This document shows, piece by piece, positions 11,044 through 22,469 of a stretch of 64,000 bases of DNA. The position numbers were made by a program, and so were the translations under genes. The stretch is taken from NCBI GenBank assembly GCA_914767715.1, contig OU612068.1, positions 8,494,001 through 8,558,000 of the forward strand, read 5' to 3'. Each line of letters opens with the position of its first letter. Position 1 is the first letter of the stretch. The notes under the pieces are model-generated. The model saw only the letters and a list, made by a program, of their open reading frames with translations. It was not told where the DNA came from and did no database searches. The stretch comes from Membranipora membranacea (taxonomy: Eukaryota > Bryozoa > Gymnolaemata > Cheilostomatida > Membraniporidae).

Positions 11044-12274
11044 TGAGAGAGATGTGATTGGCTGCATCCAAGAAAGACCTGATCTGATTGGACAAAAGAA
11101 AGTCGTTGTCTATAATCCAAATATAGCAGACCAGTTTACTGTCAACTTCCCAACGATAAAGATGGACCAGTACAACTTTTTCTTCGATGCTGATCTTGAA
11201 GAAATATATATTATAGGTATTAAATAATAATGATAATGATGATGTATGCAAAAACCTTCACAGAGAGTTTGGCCTCCTAAGTGATGACGATGGAAGTGTT
11301 TTCAGCCTAAACACTCCACAGAGATGTCCCTACCAGCCAGAAAAATTAGACATATCATTATTGTTGGGAGACACTGCTGAGCCAAGGCCTGACTACAATG
11401 TCTATAGTCTTGTGCCAGAAAACTCCCCAAATCTAGTAGCAAATAATAATATCACCGAGCCAAGGCCTGACTATAATGTCTCTAATATTGAGCCAGTGGT
11501 TTTTAAATTCTAGAACATATAAAATAATCCTTACGTTATTCATATCACCGAGCCAAGGCCTGACTATATTGTCTCTAATCTTGTGCCAGTGATTATGAAT
11601 ATGGAAAATACAGCTGATGATCAATGTACTAAACCAGGGCCTGACTATAATGTCTGCCAGCTAGAACCCGTGAGTCCCCAAGAGCCAAGGCCAGACACCA
11701 ATCTTGTGCCTGTTGTGAGCCCCCTTGTGTTACAGCCAACTCTGGAGGAGTATTTGGAATTTCGGAATATCGAAAAACCAGTATTAATAAAAGGAAGGAC
11801 ACAAAAGAAAACCAGCGACCGAAGAAATATAGCAGACGATCTAGTCTCAAAAAAGACAGAACAGTCAGAGAATGGGAAAAAAGACAAGAGAGAAGAGCCG
11901 CACGCCCGTTATCCCCTCTGAAGGATGGAAGATCGGTAGCCACTCTAACCACCAATACTAAGTATGTGTCCCCAGGGACATTTTCATATGTCAGACGCAT
12001 CGGAAGGCTTGGGGAGTGCACAGGATGCAAATCCAAAACAACAAATAGGACTCGTCTGTTGCTGCATATAGCAGAACACTACACAGCCATGTTCTGCAGC
12101 TGTGGATTCGGAATAACTCGAAGGCTCACGGTTGTTAAACACCAGAAAGATAATAATGCGAATTTTTTAACACATTTTAAAACGCGATTTACTTTTTCAT
12201 TACTTTGTTTATTTCATCCATCAGTGCTGTGGCATTGTTTCGAAATGCAGTGCAAAGAGCCTATATATTTGTAG
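11003..12274 (+). pseudogene. Tyrosine-repeat and zinc-finger-like coding stretch downstream of pol
   Basis: Three frames connect into a plausible single protein with shifts. 11003-11227 encodes QFTVNFPTIKMDQYNFFF. A frame open from 11217 has an acidic stretch and then two EPRPDYNV repeats, ending at a TAG. 11583-11921 carries further repeats (GPDYNVCQL, EPRPDTNL). A third frame, running from ~11762 to 12274, is very basic (NKRKDTKENQRPKKYSRR) and ends in two Cys/His clusters, CTGCK...HIAEH and CSCGFG...VVKH, resembling C2H2 fingers. It could be an extra retroelement ORF or a host exon. The repeated PDYNV motif is reminiscent of phosphotyrosine docking sites; that is inference. Confidence 0.4.
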
Positions 12275-13925
12275 TTGCTATGCCATTGTGTACAGTTTCA
12301 AACAAATTTTAATTGCCTATGATCAAAGGAGTGGAGCAGTTTACAAATGACAATGAAGGTGCTATACTGAACTTAAACAAAAGAATATTCTGTTGGTTAC
12401 TATGTTTTCAGTGTAGACTGTTGGGACGGATTGGCAGCCACCCATCAACTTTTATCAGAATGACTAGATAAAAAAAAATTATTAATCTTCACTATTCTAC
12501 AAATATATTCAGAAATTTTCCAGAATCTCAATATGGCTCGATACTCTTTTTTTTGTCTCGTAGTATTGCAATTTCATCCAGTCAGATGATCCCAAAATCC
12601 AAGTTCTGATAAAAAATTGGCACATATTGAATGTGCCCCAATATTTTATACCAAATATATTGCATCTAAAATAATGTATCATATATGTTGAATCCGTAGG
12701 GTCTACCTGCTTGCTACTAATTTATTTACATTTTTGCAATCGACCATGCAACCTTGTCGAAATTCAGCTATCAACATTCTCTTTACTCAACGAAAACATG
12801 GTCCATGCTTCTAAAAATTATACAAGGTTGCGATCACTTTACTCTTGGCTAGCCGGGTTAACATCCTTCCGGGAGTTATTGCACAACAAAGTAGACAGTG
12901 CGCGGGGAAAGATATTTATGCTATGCCCTACTCACATCGTATGCTTCTATGTTATATTATGAATTAGATTTTGCCTATTTTACGCCAAGACAGTCTGAGG
13001 CAGAATGCTGCAAAGATGTTGCCACCTTCAATGGTTACTGTTCAAGAATAGCATTTTCAAAATACACCTAAATGTTTGAGGTTAAATTTTAGTCGTATGT
13101 GTATTGCTGAGTTGATCTTCTATGGTATCTAATCAACTAGATATTTGATTATCGAAAAACACTGATGTAATTATGCTGGATGCGTATATGATTATGATCT
13201 GTGTGTCTGGAGGGCTCACCACAAATAACACACATAATATTCTTTGTGAAATATTCTGCTGCATAGTCAGTGAGCTAATATCTGTATGATCGACCTTGGT
13301 ATATTTTTCATAATTTAGGAATTTAATTCCGGAAATAACCAAAAAAAAGGACAGGGCCAGTGACAGAATTCATGTTACTGTTGAATTTGTGCATTTTTTC
13401 AAAATCTTGCCCTGGGACTGCATCTGTACTACAGCTTGGACATAACTCACTCTACTTGGTGATTATATTTTTTTTATACAATATTCTTCTTTTTTGAAAC
13501 AAATATATATATATATATATACAAACATTTAAGACAGCATGGAATTAAATCAACTTTATAAAAGCAACTTATCATAAAGTGCTGTTATACTAACTTGCTG
13601 CGACAGCTGAATCAGATCACAGCAAACATGGTCGTTGTATGATTGAACTTTGGAAACATATCGCAGACACTAGACATTTAAATGTATGCCGAGTCCTTCA
13701 ATATTTAGTTGGGACAGTCTTTCACGATAGTCGCCATTAAGGGGTAAAATAATTCTTGTGCCAAACAATCCTACAAACAAAATACGTTATCATTTTTTCT
13801 CCTTTTTTCCCAGAATATTGGCTGTAATTTCTTTGACACATTATTAAAATCATCGTTCCAAGATGATAAATTGCCTGCCTAATGGAAAATATATAATATT
13901 TAATATATGTGTATTTGATTCTACA
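12275..13925. other. AT-rich stretch, nothing recognised
   Basis: Only short, unrelated ORFs and a (TA)n run at ~13504-13522. No transposon termini or splice-bounded exons could be supported. Confidence 0.5.
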
Positions 13926-13929
13926 TGTA

Positions 13930-16236
13930 TTGCTCAGTCTAAGTGAGTGTCCGGAGCATAAACATAACCATAAAGTTTTCTGAACAAAATGGTCTCTCAT
14001 AAACTTGAACCGCGCATTTTTTGTGAACGGCAACATTTTGTGGTGAATCGCATCTCAAACTTGATTTGACTGAAGCTATATGTGTGACATCATCAATTTT
14101 GGTTTTAATTTAGTTATTCATGAATTATCACACAGGTAAGTTGGTGTCTTTTAATGCTCATCCAGTTACCTTTGTATTCAGAATGTCCCAACTTTCGATC
14201 TGATTTGTGCTGTAAGTAAACCAGCATTGGGTAAATAAAGTTCATATTATTATTATTTACCTTTTTGAGCTCATAATTCATGCTTCTAGTGTCATGTTTA
14301 CTATAGTTAAAAAAGCCTGCCCGATAAATACAAAGTGAAGGAAAATACTCATGCCCGATCAATTTTAGTATTCAGAATTTCCTGACCATCTACGAGTGTG
14401 CTGTAAGCTGGCCGTTGAGCGGAGGGGTGGGGGAAATTCTGGAGGCTCAGACTAGTTAGAGACCAGAGTCATATTTAGCGTTTAAAGATCATGATGTTGC
14501 TCATATTTTTTTTAGGTAGTAAAAATACTCATGCTCATGTCTGCCTGATAATTTATGTTTGTTAAAAAGGTTTATAGTAAATATTTTAATGTTGTAATTC
14601 AGGAATACCTGTTTTAAATATAATACAGTAGTGAAACTCAACTCCATATCTATAACAGTATAGTTGACAGATCAGGGACCCCACTCAGTTATAGCATTCT
14701 GGTATTCTGGCATTCTGGTAGTGTTACTCAGGACAGCGTTATATCTGTATCGGGTTATGTCAATACTTACTTACTTTTGCCAATGACAAGAATTAAACTC
14801 AGTTTTTAATTTAATGTGTGCTATTTACTCACGGGTATCTCTCAATTTTGGAACCTTTGCTGCTTGTTGGAACTATTCATCATCCCGGATCAATTCTACA
14901 TTGGATTGCCAGGCTTTGCTAATTTTTCTATAAGTATTCAGAGGATACCTAAGATTTTGTGCAACATTTTATGAGCTTTGGTACAGATATTCCAAGAATT
15001 TGTGTCCCAATAGCTACTCCCATTCGATTGATAAAGAGCTTATATCTATGACATCATCACCTTTAGTGACCAATTAGTCAATCATACATTCTCACACAGG
15101 AAGGCTCGTGGCTTTTGATGCTCCTCCTTTTGTCTTTGTATTAAGAATTTTCTTACTTTCCATGAGTGTTCCATGATACTGGAGCCTTGGCTGCTTTATG
15201 GGACTGTCTCAAATAGATCAGTTTTGGAATGGCTTGCCAAGCTATGCTGTTTTTTTACAATTTGAATTTCAAAAGCTTCGGTACGAGGTTTTGAACAATT
15301 TGTTTTTGATTGGCTTCCATGATTTGAATAGAATAATAGTGTATAACTATGACCACATCACTTAAAGTGTCAGATTAGTTCATCATGAATTCTCACACAG
15401 GTAGGTTGGTGCCTTGAAATGCTCTTGCAAATATTTCCTCTAAATTAGCTGTTTTCTTCCTGTAAAGTTCCAGGTTACAAACACAATTGAGTTTTTGTCT
15501 TTAATTTTCTTAATAAAACATATTTATTATATACAGCATGTGCATTTTCAAGCTGTGCAGATGAGAGGGCACCAGCCCATCGTGGGATATGTGACACTAA
15601 TACATCGTGGAAGAGAGGGAGAGGTTGTGGATTCGACATTTATAATGGAAAGGAATCTGGCGGGAATGGAGTAACAGGGAGCGGCAGCTGTGGAATTGAG
15701 AAAAGGGGAAGAAAGCACACAACATCAAGAAATGCATCGCAGGGTTACGCGCAGCTAAACAGAAACTCGTCTGACGAAGCTTATTCACAACCGAAGCCCA
15801 ATTGGGCAAACCCGACTCTGATGAATTACAAACATTTTGGCTCTGAACGATAACGGTGACTGTTACAACAAGCTTATTCAGGGAAACATTGCTAGACAAC
15901 AATGTTGTGCACAAATTTTCCGATAGAAGCAGTCAATGTCCTTCCTATTTTTCATACCAACCTTCATCTACCCAAAACAGTGAGACTGAGGATTTTGATG
16001 AAGAATGTCACCCATTCATACCTGAAACACACAATTATATTACTCTACATCTAAATTACAATATAGTATAGAAAATACATAATCATACTACATATTCAGT
16101 TTCATATTTATGATTTGGCCAAAATTAATTGATAACATATTCCATAGTTATATTATTAACATCGTGAGTTGATTGCCAAGTGCATATGATTGAATGGACA
16201 AGAGGACAGATGTCGAGACAGTCAATATAGAAACAA
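13930..16236 (+). repeat. Segmental duplication with 35925-39535, older/shorter copy
   Basis: Near-identical blocks (for example 13930-14240 with 35931-36240, and 15440-16236 with 38740-39535) run in the same order. Relative to the partner, this copy lacks the SINE at 36511-36784 and about 1 kb that includes the transmembrane exon at 37969-38334. The homology ends sharply at ~16236, where an unrelated coding block starts. Confidence 0.8.
15553..16071 (+). pseudogene. Broken copy of the receptor-tail exon
   Basis: Homologous to the intact exon at 38856-39364, with acceptor TTTTCAAG and the opening VQMRGHQPIVGYVT. A frameshift follows HRGREGEVVDS; the next frame reads SGSCGIEKRGRKHTTSRN and ends at a stop at 15853; the last part (VHKFSDRSSQCPSYFSYQ to the C-terminal Tyr motifs) is in yet another frame. 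The transmembrane exon is missing upstream, so the gene is dead. Confidence 0.75.
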
Positions 16237-17058
16237 GCGGAAAAATGAAGAAAAAAAATTGTAACTATCTATTGGATGCAGGATCTAAAGGAAAAATAAC
16301 GGGAATATTCAAGAACTGGCTTTCCTGTAGTCATTCCGTAATTGGTATCAAATCATCTGCATATAAAGAGTTCAATGATTTTGAATCAGCTAAGCAGTAC
16401 CTCAGAGGAAAGTGGTACTGCAGTAAAATATATAAGCTGCCCTGAAAGTGACTTTCTCAAGCAAAACTTTGAGGAAGATACGAAAAAAATAGATTCCTTT
16501 AGTACCATGGCATTGGACAACTTAATCAAAGCTTCACTATCTGCGCAACAAAGTACAACAGGACATGGGCGAGTTAATATTCGTTGTCATCTATGTCCAA
16601 AAAATTTAGATCAGAGTAATATACTAATAAACAGGCTAGATACCCATGAAAATATTATTGTAAAACAGAATTGTATAATATCAACTCTCAATACAGAGAT
16701 GGAAGCCAACAAGGAACAAATAGTAGAAAGGAATTCTTCTGTGATAAAAGAGGAATTCCTAAAACTCAATGAATCGACTGTTTGACTCTCTGAGAAAATA
16801 ACTACTTATGCTGACAAAGCAGCTGTGAAACCTAAGAGTAATGAGATTCATCGCAAAATTCCTGGATGTATAGATGTAGAGCAGAAGCACAAAATACTGT
16901 TTGAATCGAAAAAGTCATTCGTCATCTATGACATACAACCTAAGGAAATACCAAACCTCAACATAGACAAAATAAGGATGGCTATTTGCCGACGTCATTG
17001 TTCCACTCAAGTAGATTTTATCAATAGATATAAATTCCATCAAAACGACTTATCTTAA
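16236..17058 (+). pseudogene. RNase H1 N-terminal/viroplasmin-like domain plus coiled-coil ORF
   Basis: The first frame (to 16445) encodes KGKITGIFKNWLSCSHSV and SAYKEFNDFESAKQYL, a good fit to the small hybrid-binding fold shared by RNase H1 N-termini and caulimovirus viroplasmin. A frameshift at ~16400 leads into a second frame (to 16785) with a CHLC pair and a heptad-rich helix, and after a TGA a third frame (to 17058). The apparent Met at 16194 lies in duplicated DNA, so the block really starts at ~16236. Probably a retroelement ORF1-like protein; family unknown. Confidence 0.5.
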
Positions 17059-17765
17059 AGGGACTCCAAAGTTTCAGACTGCATTTTGACTACATTATAA
17101 TCTCATTTCTCTCACCTTAGAAGATGTATTTCGAGCACAGATATAGCTAATAATACAACATTGGATGTTCCTCATGCATACTTGTCTGTTCATTTGGTTC
17201 AATAACCTAGGGATGTGGCATTTAATGCAAAGATTAGGTGAACACATTTTCAGCTAATCAGCAAGAAATTATTTACAAGTCCGGATTTTAGAGCAGTGCG
17301 CATGCTCATCGTGACCTATAACGTCAATTGCTAATCTCTGTAATCAATATACCTTGCATGATATTATACTCCTGCGTACAGCATAATAAAACTGGTTGTG
17401 ATTGTAATCCGGATGTGGACACTGCACATGGCTTAGGCTAAGTTCTATTTAAATTAAGCAGAGTAAAATGGGCACTGCACAATAACCCACCAAAGCTAAA
17501 TGCCTGTTGTTATAAGTCTCAGGCTGAAATACTAGCACTTTGAGGCAGGAGGAAAGGAAATAATCCATAGTCTTAGGAAGGAGTTATCTGATCTAGTTAC
17601 ATTTTCTTGATTATATAGGTCAAAAAAATGTAGGATTTTACAACTCCAATATTCTGAATATAAATGTCAAATGTGAGGCTAGGACACATTTCCAAACCTA
17701 TTCTGGGCAGTTTGAAGGCATTCGAGCATGACAGTCTTTGAAACTTAGGAATCCCTTTAATGAAA
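17059..17765. other. Non-coding stretch, nothing recognised
   Basis: No ORF, splice-bounded exon or repeat terminus that I can support. Confidence 0.4.
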
Positions 17766-17774
17766 ATTTTTAAT

Positions 17775-18040
17775 TCAACTCACTAACAAATCAGACCTAA
17801 AGAAGATTGTTGAAGAATGGGATGAATCAACTTTTGGCGGTTCCAAAGCAAGGTTTACAATTCAACCTGTCACTCATGTTTCTGTTGTTAAATGAGTTCC
17901 TTTTCATATGTCACCTGGAGATATAGTTATTGATGTCAATACAGATTACAGATGTACGTCAGCATACCGATTTACAACAGCAGACGGAAAGCCACTTCGG
18001 GCAGTAAAATTGCAATTTTTAAATTATATCGAAAAAAATA
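17775..18040 (+). pseudogene. Coding fragment of unknown type
   Basis: The frame beginning QLTNKSDLKKIVEEWDES continues through one TGA (17893) to GDIVIDVNTDYRCTSAYRFT and GKPLRAVKLQF. This compositionally coding-like block follows the viroplasmin-like ORF and may be its C-terminal part. The fold is not recognised. Confidence 0.35.
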
Positions 18041-18129
18041 GACTATTCATAATGGCGTAGTATTTCGATACCAAAATAATATTTTAAATCGCAACGAAGG
18101 ATGTCGATTTACAATTAGACGCATTATCC

Positions 18130-18630
18130 AGTAAAATTACCACCTCCCACCAAACCAAGCCCAAGCCAGACGGAGCCCAGGGTTCAGATGCTTGGAAGAA
18201 CTATCTAACAGTCAGTAACTATGGGATGATATGCAAAAGGAAAAAAAGAACATTGCCCCATAAATCAGTATCCAGTTTATTGTATCGTAACTTTACAAGT
18301 AACGCAGCACCTGCATATGGCCTGAGAGAGGAGCCAGAAACGGAGAGACAATATTTGGAATGGCTTTGGTAGGAAGGTGCAAGTGAGGTCTCTGTTAGCC
18401 ATCCTGGCCTTGTAGTAGTACTAAATCAGACAGAACTGGCAGCTTCCCCTGATAGCATTGTTTGCTGTAAGTCTGGAATCTCCAACTTCCCATCCTGCTT
18501 TTCAGTAGAATACAAGAACGCAAAGAAGTTGGTAGACTGTAGTCTCACCGTAGATGATGCAATCAGGCAGAAGGTACAGGACTTTCCTCTGATAGTGAGT
18601 GAGGGAAAGTATGTACTAAAGCCTAGCCAC
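18130..18630 (+). pseudogene. YqaJ-type exonuclease, 5' part
   Basis: The block matches the YqaJ/lambda-exonuclease-like nuclease family: an early LREEPETERQYLEW helix, LAASPDSIV (SPDG-like, catalytic Asp), FSVEYKNAKKL (E-x-K, catalytic Glu and Lys), then KYVLKPSH. One stop (TAG at 18370-18372) interrupts it. The reading frame runs directly into an inserted element at 18631 and resumes at 19630. In animals such genes are often transposon-associated. Confidence 0.65.
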
Positions 18631-19629
18631 CATACTTGCCAAGTCTCCCGATTTAGGCGTGACCCTCCAGATTTTTACACCCAACTCCCACTTTTTGTAA
18701 ATCTCACTCTTTCCTCCAGATTTTAGAGAATACAGCCCAATCACAATTTTTTGATAGTTATCCAAGCACATGTTGTTGTTGACTAGTTACTGTTAAGGTC
18801 TTTGCACACAAAATTGAAAGGAATTATCAAATTAAACAATCCAAACAAATTTACCTGTTTTGTTAAGATTCAGCCTACTATTATAAATGACCAATAGCAT
18901 CCTCTCATAACTCACAACACTGACTGTCATTGGTCAAAATATAAAGTAGCTAGTCAAGTGCATACATTTAGTTTTCATTTCCTTTCAGATCACACATTTT
19001 TTGGTAATAATTTTGTACTGTCTAGTCTAGTTAAATTTAAGTGAAGGAAAATAGAAACCTAATAATTCCAAAGGTAGGTCCACTACAATTTAACAAAGCT
19101 CGGACCAAACACTTTGAAACATATTTAATGTTAGTCAAACAGGAATATAGTACCTTATCTGGATTCTCACTGTCTGTGACTGAGCACATTTTCAGATCTT
19201 GATGATGCATGGGCACTTGTAGCCTGTCTTGACAGGCAAGGGCCCCTGGGACTTACATGCCTCTACTTTGCCAATGGGGTGTTTGATACTGGACATTGGC
19301 AATGTAAAGGCATGTATGTAAGAGTCCCAGGGGCCCATGGATTGATTGTAATTGTTTAAAGTGTATTTCACCTCAGTTTGATATTTTAGTACTAGTACAA
19401 ACATGAAATTATTTGGGGTCAAATATACCTTTTCAGCCCTTCCTAGTGGCTGGAAACGCTCTCAGAGCTTCTGCAGACGAGGCTCCGCCCCATACCCCGC
19501 TGGGGGGCTCACACTGCCCCCCAAACCCCCAGGTGGATGACTTCGCACCCTCGAAGCACCACGTTGTGGTGCAGTATCGCCGTAAAATGGAATCTCCCTA
19601 TTTTGTATTTAGATTACTTGGCAAGTATG
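18631..19629. mobile_element. 999-bp hAT-like non-autonomous DNA transposon
   Basis: Terminal inverted repeats CATACTTGCCAAGT and ACTTGGCAAGTATG bound the element. It is flanked by an 8-bp direct repeat, CTAGCCAC, at 18623-18630 and 19630-19637. The 8-bp duplication and short TIRs fit the hAT superfamily. No transposase is encoded. Joining the flanks across one target copy keeps the interrupted nuclease in frame (LKPSH then TYCHQVQG), proving insertion into a pre-existing coding sequence. Confidence 0.85.
19239..19336. repeat. Hairpin-forming inverted repeat inside the hAT-like element
   Basis: GCCCCTGGGACTTACATGCC on the left pairs with GGCATGTATGTAAGAGTCCC on the right with small bulges, and CCAATG/CATTGG closes a ~17-nt loop. 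Arms are ~38 bp. It may be a nested miniature element or a structural part of the host transposon. Confidence 0.55.
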
Positions 19630-19796
19630 CTAGCCACACTTACTGCCACCAGGTTCAGGGAGTGATGGCAGCAACACAGATCTCACATGCAGCATTTGTT
19701 ATCAGGGGGGGCTTGGATTTTTTAACGTTATGGTGTACAAACTTAGAAAATTTTATTTTGAAGCACTCTTACCCGAATTATCTCATTTTGTCATGA
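19630..19796 (+). pseudogene. YqaJ-type exonuclease, 3' part
   Basis: Continues the nuclease after the 999-bp insertion: TYCHQVQGVMAATQISHAAF is the conserved final YQVQ(G) block of YqaJ proteins, in which the Gln helps bind DNA. It ends with LENFILKHSYPNYLILS and a stop. Confidence 0.65.
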
Positions 19797-20640
19797 AAGA
19801 CTGTGGTCAGTGTAGACCTTGTTTTGTTTCATGGCCTTTCACTCACTTTAAATAGAAAGTGGTTTCCCTGTACATATTATAGAGTATTTTTATGTTTTGT
19901 TTTTATTATTTGTAAATAAGTTATTAGGTAAGTTTTCTAAATATAGTTTCACTCTTTTGCAATGTCAGATAATTTATGTCATATATAAATGGTAGTTCCT
20001 TTGGCGACTATATGATGAAAAAGAGCAGGCTGCACGACACTGATGAATGACAATAATTATGTGCTATAACCCAATGACGAAATACATGTTTGGCACAATT
20101 ATGGTAGTTTTGATAAATTATTCAGGACCTAAATACAGAAGCCTTTATTCAAGCTATTCCATGTATGTAAGTTTGAAATCAATACTACGGTACAGACAAC
20201 GATCCACAATAGTGAATACAATGATCTAATTCATTATGTGCATTGGGACTATTCTGTTGTGAGGCATTCACACTAGAAAAGGATTGCGCATCGTCTGCGC
20301 CAGGTGACGCAGCGCTGCTGCCAAGTAGGCTGCCAACTATTTATGGCAGTATCTGTATAAGTTTCAACAACAGAACAGGTAAAACTGAACTTCTATACAT
20401 GAAGAATGAGAATAATATTTCATAATCTATATCACAATATCGTCAAGATCAATACTACACAAATAAGGTCACTCTTTTATTTTGCTCTCCCTTATATAAA
20501 ATATGACTAATTTCCACATCGTACATAAATCATGATTATGCCTTACAGCACAATACGCACATCAGGTCAGGTTATGTAAAACTTAAAACGGTGGAATCGG
20601 AATAACAGTACGCCATTATCTATCGAGAAAGAGGAAGTAC
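19797..20640. other. Non-coding stretch, nothing recognised
   Basis: Short chance ORFs only; no repeat termini or exons I can support. Confidence 0.4.
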
Positions 20641-20647
20641 TATCCAA

Positions 20648-21422
20648 TTGAATGGAAAGCCGCTATCATGTAAGAATCTTGCCAATATGGAAACGATTAA
20701 TTCCAATCGTACAGGAAAATCAATCGGAGCAAAAGCTTCTAAATTGAATGACATCTGCGGACCTGGCTGCGGGGTAAGAGGTAAAGTGGACTTCCCCGAT
20801 GAACAAAGGCTAGCTATTTTTTATTCTTTCTGGAAGAAGGGCTGGCAGAAACATCCCCAGTACTATTCAAAGACCATCTTGGCAACCTCTACGGATCAGA
20901 AGCGACTATTATTCAAAGCTAAACTTTCAAAATCAATTCAGTACTCAATGCAAAATAGTGACGGTGAACTGCTCAGGGAAATGTATTTACACTTCCGCGT
21001 ATTGCCGTTCATCAGCTTTCTATAAGCGCAAACTAAACACATGCAACCTAGCTGCTCAGGTGATCGGAATAAGAAATTATATTGTGCTGTATGACATGAA
21101 GCTATAAGTGGTCACTTGGGCAATGACATCACTAGTGCAATCACTTTGTTGCTGACAAAGATAGATAAAGAAAACCAGCACCCCGCCAATCCTCTGGTTT
21201 GACCCATGTGGGTCACAAAATCGAAACTCGTACATGAGCTATGCGTTGCAGCTCTTTATACAGCAAACTCCTGCAATACTGACCATCACACAGCGATTCT
21301 GCGAGCCTGGACATAGCTCAATTACTGATGTGGATAACCTACATAGGGTCATCGAATGCCAGCTGCCAGATCAATTATTTTCACCGGTACCATTAATGCG
21401 AGAACAACTTATCAAACCATGA
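20648..21422 (+). pseudogene. Transposase-like degenerate gene
   Basis: 20648-21025 encodes a block with CGPGCGVRGKVDFPDEQRLA and IFYSFWKKGW, the pattern of a domain that begins many unnamed transposon-derived animal proteins. After a frameshift come EAISGHLGNDITSAITLL and, at 21234-21422, FCEPGHSSITDVDNLHRVIE, resembling a conserved C-terminal block of the same proteins. Several stops lie between. Superfamily not assigned. Confidence 0.45.
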
Positions 21423-21639
21423 TGAATGCAAATGTTTGTCCACATCATGACATCAGAAGATTTTATCAATTTTGAAGAACAGGCTGAAATTAACACCTAC
21501 CAGAACGCTAAATATGCATCAATGAAAGAGCAGGGATTGGTATAGACAACTCACTGACACTCTGTCAACACTCCGGCACAGCTGATCATATGTTAGGAAT
21601 AGAATGGTTAGCGGCTGCCTGTGTAGCAAGTGAAGATAT

Positions 21640-21900
21640 TCTTAATGGATATGGACAGCAATCACTGTATTGGAAAAAAAGTACAGGATCTATCTGATGA
21701 AAATACCAGTCTCAGTAAAGAACACAAGATAAAAGATTGGCAATATCACGAGCATCCCTGCATATTCATATGCTGCCACTGCTGACACTCTGTCAACACT
21801 GATCATAGGTTGCAAAATAATGTTTACCAGCTGCCTATGTAGCAATGATGAGAAGAATTAGGTGATACATATTAATTGCTAAATTTTTTGATGACAAACA
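21640..21900 (+). pseudogene. Fragments of the local coiled-coil gene family
   Basis: VLEKKVQDLSDENTSLSKE at ~21670-21730 matches repeated coiled-coil copies at ~23920, ~24490 and (minus) ~60440. A second shared piece, AYVAMMRRI, follows at ~21830-21860. It is too decayed to be a gene. Confidence 0.5.
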
Positions 21901-22469
21901 CAACCTTAAATTATTTATGAAAACTTTTAGAATGATTTCGGCTAAAGAATGCCAATTCTATTGGATCACTTTCTTTTAGATTTCTACATTTTTTATTGAC
22001 TCAGTGACTTTTTTACCTCGCTATTATCTCCCCCTACTTCAAACTCAAAGGTAAACAGAGGTTTAAATGGAAAAGCTACCCCTTGAATTTATATATTATA
22101 TATTTATTCATATTTTATAGAGGTTTGTCAGGTTATAACAGAGGTTTTATACTATGCATCCTGTTCAAAATTCTTGACTGTGATAAAATAATACTTCAAA
22201 ACTAACATTACGATTGTTTCTTCTTTTAATAATCTACCTTCATTAAAAAGCTCATTGTGTAAAGTTGAATCTTCAAATTTGGGATCATTCCGATTATTAT
22301 CATGATTTCCATTGTAACATTACATTTATTTGTTCTCTAGAGCTCTGCAAATTTAGCCTCTACATCGTCTTATGAAAAAACATCTAAGGTTTTATGATTT
22401 GTATCTCACTGATATTTGTCTATTACAAATACCCAAGCAACCCTGCGTAAAAAGAACATATTTGAGGTG

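Noticed and set aside
5026-12274. Endogenous retrovirus with env
   Set aside because: No signal peptide, fusion peptide or transmembrane region after pol; the downstream stretch is repeat- and finger-like instead.
16194-16235. Upstream ATG start for the viroplasmin-like ORF
   Set aside because: This part is duplicated at 39490-39535 beside the receptor exon, so it belongs to the older flanking DNA rather than the inserted coding block.
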